A stretch of DNA of 5,294 bases, from positions 1 to 5,294 of the forward strand of contig JAHDOX010000001.1 in NCBI GenBank assembly GCA_018434645.1, written 5' to 3'. Both the position numbers and the translations under genes were made by a program. The notes beneath the pieces are model-generated. The model worked only from the letters and a program-made list of their open reading frames with translations. It was not told the origin of the DNA and did no database searches. Source of the stretch: Synergistales bacterium. Its GTDB lineage: Bacteria > Synergistota > Synergistia > Synergistales > Thermovirgaceae. Positions 1 to 5,294 of the stretch are shown piece by piece. Position 1 is the first letter of the stretch; the number at the start of each line of letters is the position of its first letter.

Positions 1-473
1 ATGTACTCTATGCCCTTTTTGATCTGTTCCTCCGTGTAGGCCTTGTCCGTCTCCCCGGCCTTACGCCTCCTCGTGCAGTGACGGCAGTACATGCTGCACT
101 GGTCCGTCAATAGCAATAAACCCCTGTCGGGGTAACGGTGCGTCAATCCCGGAACAGGTGAATCCACGTCCTCGTGGAGCGGGTCGTGAAGGTCCGCCAC
201 AGAAAGCTTCGTCTCCGACAAGGTCGGCACCGCCTGCTTGCGCACCGGACAGCTCGGGTCGTCGGGGTCCATCAGCGACGCATAGTACGGCGTGATCGCC
301 ATTCGGAGCTTCGTCAGGCTGTGCTCGATACGGTCGGCTTCCTCGTCATCGATATTTATCACCTGTCGAAGCTGTTCCACCGTGGTGATTCGGTTGGCTA
401 TCTGCCACTTCCAGTCGTTCCACTCCGCCTCCGTTACATCCTTCCACAGGGGGATGCTCCTGTAGTCCCTCAT
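1..473 (-). CDS. kamA: Lysine 2,3-aminomutase, N-terminal 157 residues (cut by left window edge)
   Basis: This radical-SAM, PLP-dependent enzyme interconverts L-lysine and L-beta-lysine in the cytoplasm. The visible part starts MRDYRSIPLWKDV, followed by EWNDWKWQIANRITTVEQL, the usual opening of clostridial-type KamA. Later family blocks include MAITPYYASLMDP, PVRKQAVPT and DSPVPGLTHRYPDRG. The 4Fe-4S/SAM motif CSMYCRHC has its cysteines at 126, 130 and 133, followed by TRRR. From memory the Clostridium subterminale enzyme has these cysteines at 125, 129 and 132, so the ATG at 473 fits. A Shine-Dalgarno AAAGGAGTG lies just upstream (481-489). The family is about 416 residues long, so the rest of the barrel, the PLP lysine and the substrate-binding aspartates lie outside the window. 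EpmB lacks this N-terminal extension. Glutamate 2,3-aminomutase, as I recall, is about 39 residues longer at the N-terminus, so it is less likely. The gene diverges from the amidohydrolase gene. In an archaeal-type beta-lysine osmolyte pathway the symbol would be ablA. Confidence 0.95.
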   Translation of the reverse strand, partial: MRDYRSIPLWKDVTEAEWNDWKWQIANRITTVEQLRQVINIDDEEADRIEHSLTKLRMAITPYYASLMDPDDPSCPVRKQAVPTLSETKLSVADLHDPLHEDVDSPVPGLTHRYPDRGLLLLTDQCSMYCRHCTRRRKAGETDKAYTEEQIKKGIEY

Positions 474-562
474 AAGGCAACACTCCTTTACACAGCGACA
501 AGATTCGCCATATTTTTTCAGGAGGACCCAAAAATGTTAATATGACAAATTGTTTAGTAATC

Positions 563-590
563 ACTTTACTCAAAAACTCTAGTTTGTCAA
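563..590 (-). promoter_or_regulatory. Candidate sigma-70-type promoter for kamA
   Basis: Read on the minus strand, a perfect TTGACA (585-590) is followed after 16 bp by TAAAGT (563-568), which matches four of six -10 consensus positions. Transcription would start near 556 and give a kamA leader of roughly 80 nt. The -35 box is strong and the -10 box weak. In a segment this AT-rich some matches occur by chance. Confidence 0.4.
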
Positions 591-613
591 TTGGTTTTTC
601 TAACTGTTATGTT
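584..613 (+). promoter_or_regulatory. Candidate promoter for the amidohydrolase gene
   Basis: TTGTCA (584-589, five of six) is followed after 18 bp by TATGTT (608-613, four of six). This would place the start near 620 and leave a leader of about 110 nt that includes the palindrome at 641-658. A competing weak candidate closer to the gene is GTGACG (671-676), 16 bp, TATATC (693-698). With that one the palindrome would lie upstream of the promoter. I cannot decide between them from sequence alone. Confidence 0.2.
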
Positions 614-640
614 CTATTTGTGTATACGTAAAAATGTTTC

Positions 641-658
641 TTATTTGGAAACAAATAA
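641..658. repeat. 18-bp perfect inverted repeat, candidate operator or leader hairpin
   Basis: TTATTTG (641-647) and CAAATAA (652-658) are perfect inverted copies around GAAA. A second inverted repeat overlaps it: TGTTTC (635-640) and GAAACA (648-653) around seven bases. As DNA this is the size of a dimeric repressor or activator site. As RNA it could form a 7-bp stem with a GAAA tetraloop, though the stem is nearly all A-U. The repeat is certain; its role as an operator is a guess. Confidence 0.5.
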
Positions 659-730
659 TTTCTACTCGCGGTGACGTTTATGGGATATTATTTATATCGT
701 TGAAATACGTCTGTAATCTGGAGGTGCATC

Positions 731-2353
731 ATGGAAAACCGGAATCTTTTAATCACTGGAGCATCTATATGGACAGGCAATCCCGAGCGGCCCTTTGCCG
801 AGGCCCTTCTCATGGAAGGAGACACCTTCAAGGCCGTCGGGAGCACGGAAGAAGTCCACTCCATACCCGGAGCGAAAGAAGCCCTCCGTTTCGATGCGGA
901 AGGCGTTTCCGTCGTTCCAGGGATGACCGATGCCCATCTGCATCTGACCGCCCTGTCCCGGCAGGAAACGGCCCTTTCCCTTCATGAAACCCGTTCCAGG
1001 GAGCACCTTCTGGAACTTGTCAGGCAACATGCCGCCAATGTGGGACCAAATGATTGTATTTACGGCGTCGGTTTCGACAACTCCCGCTGGCCCGACGGGA
1101 GACTCCCCACCATGGAAGAACTGGACGGGCTTGGCATACCGAACCCTGTCCTGCTTCTACGAGTCTGTGCCCATATTCACGTCGTGAATTCCAGGGCCCT
1201 GGAGGTAGCGGGACTTTCCGCCGATATGTCCGGCCCGGGAGTTCACAGAAACGGTATGGGTAAAATGACCGGCACTTTGCTGGAAGACGCCGCCAAACCC
1301 GTCGTAGAAGCCATGAAAAAGACTATGTACGAGGGAAAGGCCGAGGAAGAGGCGCTACGGCAAACCATGGCGCGCCTTGCCGCCGAGGGTATTACAGCGG
1401 TAAACGCCTGCAGCGCTGCTTCCTACGGACTGGAAGAGAATATAGAAGCCTACCGTTCACTTGCCGCCAGAGGGGCGCTTCCCCTTCGCGTCCGGCTTTA
1501 CAGCGACGAGGACATCGAAGGCTGGGAGAAATCCGGCGACGGCGATGACTGGCTGAGCTATGGCGGGAGAAAATTTTTCCTCGACGGTTCTCTCGGTGGA
1601 AGAACGGCGGCGATGTCTTTCCCGTACGTAGACGAACCCTCGACACGGGGCATACTCAATATGGATGACGAAACACTACGCCGAAAGCTGATGGTAACTC
1701 ACCAAAAGGGCATTCAGGCTCAAATCCACGCCATAGGCGATGCGGCCATCGACCAGTTCATCGGCGCTCTCGAGTCGCTGGAAAACCTTGGTCCCCTTCA
1801 GGGCGGACTCAGTCACAGGCTGATCCATGCTCAGATCTGCAGGCCCGACCAGATGGACCGTCTGGCCCGTCTGGGGGCGGTTTGCGATATCCAGCCCGTC
1901 TTCGTACCGAGTGACATCCATATAGCGGAACCAAGAATCGGCAAGAAAAGGCTCACCTGGGCCTATGCGTGGAAAAGCATGCTCGAAAAAGGCCTGCTTC
2001 TCACGGCTTCAAGCGACGCCCCGGTGGAACCCACGAATCCCTGGCGTGGTATCTGGGCAGCTGCCGAACGCACCGACGACGATATGAAGCCACAGGGTGG
2101 ATGGCTTCCCCGACAGAAACTGACCATTGAAGAAGCCCTGACTCTTTATACGATAAACCCGTGGCGAGCCGTAAGAAAGGAACGCCGTTTCGGCTCGATT
2201 GAAAAGGGTAAGTCGGCGGATTTCGCAGTGCTCGACAGGGACATTTTTTCGACCCCTGCCCACGAACTCAGGAAGGTTCGTCCGATAATGACTTTCGTGG
2301 GAGGAAAGCTTTCCCACGGAGACCTTTCCGACTGGGAAAAAGTTCCTTTTTGA
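731..2353 (+). CDS. YtcJ-like metal-dependent amidohydrolase (Amidohydro_3 type)
   Basis: The 540-residue product is a cytoplasmic hydrolase of the amidohydrolase superfamily, which cleaves C-N bonds of amides or cyclic amides. The exact substrate cannot be read from sequence. Family signs in order are the metal-binding HLH at residues 69-71 in GMTDAHLHL, VVNSRAL (151-157), KFFLDGSLGGRTA (281-293) with the candidate metal-bridging Lys281, QIHAIGDAA with His333, LIHAQ with His366, and TASSDAP with catalytic Asp429. The C-terminus has LTIEEALTLYT and GSIEKGKSADFAVLD (488-502), the usual return to the small beta-domain. Length is normal and nothing is truncated. There is no signal peptide. The ATG is supported by GGAGGTG (720-726) with six bases between the GGAGG core and the ATG. 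Relatives include YtcJ and N-substituted formamide deformylase. A catabolic role beside kamA is plausible but inferred. Confidence 0.92.
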   Translation: MENRNLLITGASIWTGNPERPFAEALLMEGDTFKAVGSTEEVHSIPGAKEALRFDAEGVSVVPGMTDAHLHLTALSRQETALSLHETRSREHLLELVRQHAANVGPNDCIYGVGFDNSRWPDGRLPTMEELDGLGIPNPVLLLRVCAHIHVVNSRALEVAGLSADMSGPGVHRNGMGKMTGTLLEDAAKPVVEAMKKTMYEGKAEEEALRQTMARLAAEGITAVNACSAASYGLEENIEAYRSLAARGALPLRVRLYSDEDIEGWEKSGDGDDWLSYGGRKFFLDGSLGGRTAAMSFPYVDEPSTRGILNMDDETLRRKLMVTHQKGIQAQIHAIGDAAIDQFIGALESLENLGPLQGGLSHRLIHAQICRPDQMDRLARLGAVCDIQPVFVPSDIHIAEPRIGKKRLTWAYAWKSMLEKGLLLTASSDAPVEPTNPWRGIWAAAERTDDDMKPQGGWLPRQKLTIEEALTLYTINPWRAVRKERRFGSIEKGKSADFAVLDRDIFSTPAHELRKVRPIMTFVGGKLSHGDLSDWEKVPF

Positions 2354-2391
2354 AAAAAGACGTGGCCTCTTTCCCTTTGCGCATTTCAAGG

Positions 2392-2397
2392 TATACT
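2392..2397 (+). promoter_or_regulatory. Candidate -10 box before the exported-protein genes
   Basis: TATACT matches five of six -10 positions and lies about 44 bp before the next ATG, so a transcript would start near 2404 with a short leader. The -35 region at normal spacing (CTTTCC, 2369-2374) is poor and there is no extended -10 TG. No hairpin-plus-T-run terminator is visible in the 87-bp gap (2354-2440), so read-through from the amidohydrolase gene is also possible. Confidence 0.3.
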
Positions 2398-2440
2398 GGT
2401 AAAAACAGCCAGGGGTGTTCCGGAGCAGGGAGATGATATC

Positions 2441-3310
2441 ATGAAGAATCAAACCAGGACCTCGAAATGGTGTTCGCTTCTCGTTTTGGCGGTTTTTCTT
2501 CTGGTAGTACCACTATTACCGGCCTCGGGCTCCGAGAGCGGGCTGGTTTTAGAGCCGAACCCCAGGGGGCTTTTGGTTTCGGTCGTTGATGAAGCTTCCT
2601 TCGCCTCCGGCTCCGGCCTGATGCCAGGCGATATCATCAGGGAAGCCGACTTCAAGCCGCTGACAGGGACCGCGCCCGAGACCTTCCAGGACAATTTGGG
2701 CAGGCTACAGGCCAATGGCGGCTCGGCCCTCCTGAAGGTCGAACGTTCAGGTAAGGTCATCCTGATATGGATGAAAAAAAGTCTCGAATTTCAAGACCGC
2801 ATCGCTTTCGACCAAACACGAAAAACACTGGAAACGGACTGGGCCAAATGCGAAAGCGCCTGGGAAAAGATACATGAAATCGTGAGAACCTCGTATCTCG
2901 AGGGAATAAACGAAGAAAGAAAAAAGGTTTTCGACGAGGCCTGCAAGCTCTTCCAATCCGCAAAAAACGAAATGATCGCTACGGAAATCCCTGCATATAT
3001 ACCGGAAAAAGCGGGCCTTGAGCTGGCAAAGGCCAGGAAGCATTTCATTTCAGCGGCAGGCATCAGCATCTTCGCCGCAAGGGCGCTTCAGGACGACCTC
3101 TCGAGGGGCTACATCCCCGCCGGAACAAAACGGGCGGCCTTCAGCGAAAGACAGGTCCCCCACACCGCGGAATGGGAGGAAAACTGGATTCGACAGTTTG
3201 AGTCTCTGCCCGGTGGATACAAGTCGTTTTACAAGTCCATGCTCCACTCAAGAGGCAAGGCCTTTGTCGCGCTTTTCAATGCCGAGGCTTTTATGGAATC
3301 TTATGAATAA
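2441..3310 (+). CDS. Exported protein with PDZ-like domain and unrecognised helical C-terminus
   Basis: This 289-residue protein probably acts outside the cytoplasmic membrane. Residues 1-30 form a signal peptide: basic MKNQTRTSKW, a hydrophobic core at about 12-27, and cleavage probably after ASG (28-30). Residues 35-112 look like a PDZ domain: NPRGLLVSVV (40-49) would be the peptide-binding loop and strand, GLMPGDII (59-66) is the classic turn, and the domain ends with LLKVERSGKVILIW. There is no HtrA or Ctp protease domain, so a role in peptide binding or scaffolding is more likely than proteolysis. Residues 115-289 are charged and mostly helical, with many Lys, Glu, Trp and Phe; I recognise no family there. 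A single Cys11 lies in the signal region but without a lipobox. The start has GGGAG (2428-2432) eight bases before the ATG. The TPR gene follows after an 82-bp gap. Confidence 0.8.
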   Translation: MKNQTRTSKWCSLLVLAVFLLVVPLLPASGSESGLVLEPNPRGLLVSVVDEASFASGSGLMPGDIIREADFKPLTGTAPETFQDNLGRLQANGGSALLKVERSGKVILIWMKKSLEFQDRIAFDQTRKTLETDWAKCESAWEKIHEIVRTSYLEGINEERKKVFDEACKLFQSAKNEMIATEIPAYIPEKAGLELAKARKHFISAAGISIFAARALQDDLSRGYIPAGTKRAAFSERQVPHTAEWEENWIRQFESLPGGYKSFYKSMLHSRGKAFVALFNAEAFMESYE

Positions 3311-3377
3311 CAGTCAGATTCTCCACTGCGGTACGAAAACCCTTGCGGATAGCGTGCAAAACATATCGAGCTCGTGA

Positions 3378-3386
3378 AAGAAGGTG
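3378..3386 (+). promoter_or_regulatory. Ribosome binding site that favours a TTG start at 3393
   Basis: AAGAAGGTG resembles the consensus AAGGAGGTG with one mismatch. It lies eight bases before TTG at 3393. The alternative in-frame GTG at 3384 falls inside this sequence and would have no ribosome binding site of its own. An in-frame stop at 3375-3377 excludes anything further upstream, so TTG is the better start. Confidence 0.65.
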
Positions 3387-3392
3387 CCCCCT

Positions 3393-4532
3393 TTGTATCC
3401 TTTCAGAAAAATTTCTACTTTTGTAGTTTTGATACTTTTTTCGCTTTTTGCTTTCTCCAATGCCGCTTCGGCCGCTTCCGCCGAAGAATACATCAAGCTC
3501 GGAGCACAGGCGGCCGAACAGGGAGATTACGAGAAGGCCGCTGCCGCTTTCAGGCTCGCAACCAAGGCGGACCCTGAGTCGGCGGCCGCTTTCTACAACC
3601 TCGGCGTGGCATATCAGAAACTGGGCATGCCGCGTCAGGCAGAAGAAAGCTACCTCGAGGCCATACGGCTGAAGCCGGATTACACCGGCTCTTACCTGAA
3701 CCTGGGGACCGTCATGAACGAGCAGGGCAGATACGAAGAAGCAATCGGCATCCTCGAAAGGGGACTTGCCCTCGACCCGCGAAACGCCGCCCTTTACTAC
3801 AACCTCGGTAACGCCCTGGAGAAACTCGGCGACGACGCCAGGGCACTGGAGAGCTTTCAGAAAGTAAACGAACTTGCACCGGAGTTTCCCGACGCGTGGC
3901 ACCGGTCAGGTGTAATTCTCGGCAGGATGAAACGCTACGAGGAAGCCATCAGGCACTACAGAAAAGCACTGGAACTCGACTTAAATCTGGATTCCTCCCT
4001 TTTCAACCTTGGCGCCGCCCTTGGAAACACAGGAGACTGGGAAGGCCAGGCACAAACCACGGAAAAACTTCTGGAGCGCCGTCCCGACCTCGCCCTGGGC
4101 TGGTACAACCTCGGAGTGGCCAGATGGCGACTTGGACAAATACCCGAAGCGACGGTGGCCTTCCGTAGGGCCACCGAACTGGATTCGGGATATGCCTATG
4201 CCTGGAACAACTTGTCCCAATGCCTGACCAAAACCGGTGAATATGTCGACGCCGTGGTCACGGCAAGAAAAGCTGTCGAGCTCGAACCTGGCCTTGTCGC
4301 GGCCTGGAACAGCCTGGGTCTTGCGGCGCTAGGCGCCGAGGATCTTGGGGCCGCCGAGGACGCTTATACAAAGGCCCTAAAGCTTTTGCCCGATTCGCCC
4401 GAAGCCCATTTTGGTCTTGGCCTCATTTCGGCCTTGAGAGGCAACAGGCAGGGTGCCCCGGACAGGATAAAAATCCTCGAAAAATTGCAAAGCCCTCTGG
4501 CCGAACAGCTGCGAAAACAAATAAGCAGGTAA
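3393..4532 (+). CDS. Exported TPR protein with ten tandem 34-residue repeats
   Basis: With the TTG start the product has 379 residues (382 from GTG at 3384). Residues 1-27 are a signal peptide: MYPFRK, a hydrophobic core at about 9-21, and cleavage near ASA (25-27). From Ala30 to 369 I count ten back-to-back tetratricopeptide repeats, each exactly 34 residues with no insertions, then a 10-residue basic tail ending KQISR. Typical units show YNLGVAYQKLG, EAIRLKPDY and WYNLGVARWRLG. Unit 6 (DSSLFNLGAALG onward) and unit 10 are the most degenerate in their second helix. TPR arrays form superhelical surfaces that bind other proteins, so this is probably a periplasmic or envelope scaffold with no catalytic domain. 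It lies between two other exported proteins, which are its natural candidate partners. Uncharacterised TPR proteins of this shape are common, so no gene symbol is justified. Confidence 0.92.
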   Translation: MYPFRKISTFVVLILFSLFAFSNAASAASAEEYIKLGAQAAEQGDYEKAAAAFRLATKADPESAAAFYNLGVAYQKLGMPRQAEESYLEAIRLKPDYTGSYLNLGTVMNEQGRYEEAIGILERGLALDPRNAALYYNLGNALEKLGDDARALESFQKVNELAPEFPDAWHRSGVILGRMKRYEEAIRHYRKALELDLNLDSSLFNLGAALGNTGDWEGQAQTTEKLLERRPDLALGWYNLGVARWRLGQIPEATVAFRRATELDSGYAYAWNNLSQCLTKTGEYVDAVVTARKAVELEPGLVAAWNSLGLAALGAEDLGAAEDAYTKALKLLPDSPEAHFGLGLISALRGNRQGAPDRIKILEKLQSPLAEQLRKQISR

Positions 4533-4598
4533 ACTCTCAGGGCGGATTTTTGGGAAAACACCAGAAGAAAAAATAAAGACCTTTTCGGGAGGCAGACC

Positions 4599-5294
4599 AT
4601 GAAAACAAAGAAAGGGTTTCTCGTACTTTTGGCGGCAGCTCTGATTTTTTGGCCCATTACGGCCTTTGCAGGACCGGACGGCGGCGAACCCGTTGCGCCC
4701 GACCCCGTCCAGGCGGCCAACAACTTCATTACCGGCCTCACGGGAAGCTCACCCGCCGCGCTGGGGCTGGCCTCCGATGCGCAGGTTTTGGCCGCCATCG
4801 GCGAGGCTGTCTTGAAGGGCGACTTCGGCGGTGCGGCAGAAAAACTGGGTGACTTCACAGCCGGCAAGTTAATCGGCTATACAGCCCCCGCCATAGGACA
4901 GATCATCGCCATAGGAAACATAGGGAAAATGGCCGGCGATGCAGCCGTTACCTGGGTGGGGCAAAAAAACTTCGAAAACATCTACGCCACCATGCTCAAA
5001 ACGGTCGGTCCCGTCGAGAAATGGCCCAGAACCAGGGAAGAGGCCGCAAGGGACGAATTTTTCCAGGCCACCATGGCCGCCGAATATCGTTATCTTGAGA
5101 CCTATCTTATCGAGCGGGGTTTTGCCGCCAACCGAGCCGAAGCGGAGAAAGTGGCCGTGGACATGATCCTCGCCAAGGGAAACTTTGAGCGTCTCTGCGA
5201 CGAATATGGGCTCAAGGGCAAGGACCGCACCTATGAGAAACTCCAGCGGGAGGTCCGGATAGAGGCGGAAGTTGCCGCCGAGATAGCCAGGGAG
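4599..5294 (+). CDS. Exported Ala/Gly-rich protein of unknown function, N-terminal 232 residues (cut by right window edge)
   Basis: The open frame runs to the window end without a stop, so the C-terminus is missing. Residues 1-24 are a clear signal peptide: MKTKK, hydrophobic core FLVLLAAALIFW, and cleavage after AFA (22-24). A Pro/Gly-rich linker follows (25-37). Residues 38-122 are rich in Ala, Gly and hydrophobic residues, including GDFTAGKLIGYTAPAIGQII and IGNIGKMAGDAAVTWVG. From about 123 the protein becomes charged and helical, with many Glu, Lys and Arg and one Cys at 200, and this continues to the edge. I do not recognise a family. The ATG at 4599 has GGGAGG (4587-4592) with a six-base spacer. 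The gene starts 66 bp after the TPR gene with no terminator visible between them, so co-transcription is likely. Confidence 0.8.
   Translation, partial: MKTKKGFLVLLAAALIFWPITAFAGPDGGEPVAPDPVQAANNFITGLTGSSPAALGLASDAQVLAAIGEAVLKGDFGGAAEKLGDFTAGKLIGYTAPAIGQIIAIGNIGKMAGDAAVTWVGQKNFENIYATMLKTVGPVEKWPRTREEAARDEFFQATMAAEYRYLETYLIERGFAANRAEAEKVAVDMILAKGNFERLCDEYGLKGKDRTYEKLQREVRIEAEVAAEIARE

Larger units (their letters stand above)
474..730. other. AT-rich divergent intergenic control region
   Basis: This 257-bp spacer separates kamA (leftward) from the amidohydrolase gene (rightward), so it must hold the start signals of both. Its centre, 541-660, has about 29 G or C in 120 bases by hand count (24%), far below the flanking genes. 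Seen inside it are the kamA ribosome binding site (481-489), a TTGACA box on the minus strand (585-590) overlapping a TTGTCA box on the plus strand (584-589), an 18-bp palindrome (641-658), two similar short direct repeats (609-620 and 634-647), and the amidohydrolase ribosome binding site (720-726). I see no convincing protein-coding gene, tRNA or known riboswitch in it. Confidence 0.85.

Noticed and set aside
520..545. Perfect AGGAGG eight bases before ATG on the plus strand, opening a three-codon frame (MLI then stop)
   Set aside because: The frame is too short to judge and no plus-strand promoter is visible upstream of it, inside the antisense of kamA. The AGGAGG is probably chance.
174..545. 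123-codon plus-strand open frame antisense to kamA
   Set aside because: It is rich in Arg and His with no family resemblance, and lies opposite a confidently recognised enzyme.
2321..2344. Possible hairpin with CTTTCC and GGGAAA near the end of the amidohydrolase gene
   Set aside because: The stem is only about five base pairs, lies inside the coding sequence and has no T-run directly after it, so it is not a credible terminator.
2433..2442. 10-bp palindrome ATGATATCAT overlapping the start of the PDZ-like gene
   Set aside because: It is short and spans the start codon; a palindrome of this length is not enough evidence for an operator.
3367..3374. 8-bp palindrome CGAGCTCG before the TPR gene
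   Set aside because: It has no loop, no extension and no partner copy, so it is most likely chance.
3291..3902. 203-codon minus-strand open frame opposite the TPR gene
   Set aside because: The plus strand shows ten regular TPR units over this region, so the minus frame is a shadow caused by codon bias.
4364..4867. 167-codon minus-strand open frame across the end of the TPR gene and the start of the next gene
   Set aside because: It overlaps the last TPR units and a clear signal peptide on the other strand, and has no recognisable domain.

Overview
The window looks like chromosomal DNA from a bacterium with GC-rich coding sequence. It holds one leftward gene cut by the left edge, an AT-rich divergent spacer, and four rightward genes, the last cut by the right edge. 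The leftward gene encodes a clostridial-type lysine 2,3-aminomutase, an enzyme common in amino-acid-fermenting anaerobes. Together with the exported TPR protein and the base composition, this suggests an anaerobic amino-acid fermenter, for example a member of Synergistota. That placement is an inference; a deltaproteobacterium or a GC-rich Firmicute is not excluded. No rRNA, tRNA, CRISPR array, insertion sequence or phage gene is visible.

Layout. Bases 1-473 (minus) are the first 157 codons of kamA, including the complete radical-SAM cysteine motif. Bases 474-730 are a divergent intergenic region whose centre (541-660) is only about 24% G+C by my count. It carries candidate promoters in both directions and an 18-bp perfect palindrome. 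Bases 731-2353 (plus) encode a cytoplasmic YtcJ-type metal-dependent amidohydrolase of 540 residues with all expected metal-site residues.

Then come three consecutive genes whose products all begin with a signal peptide. They are a PDZ-like protein with no protease domain and an unrecognised helical C-terminus (2441-3310), a protein made almost only of ten uninterrupted 34-residue TPR units (3393-4532, probably starting at TTG), and a partial protein rich in Ala and Gly with a hydrophobic central region (4599 to the right edge).

The first two plus-strand genes are separated by 87 bp with a good -10 match, so the exported trio may have its own promoter. The trio has gaps of 82 and 66 bp, a shared orientation and no visible terminator, so it may be co-transcribed. 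My reading is two catabolic enzymes (kamA and the amidohydrolase) diverging from one control region, followed by an envelope module of unknown function built from protein-interaction domains. The trio is the part most likely to be undescribed; its joint function is inference only.
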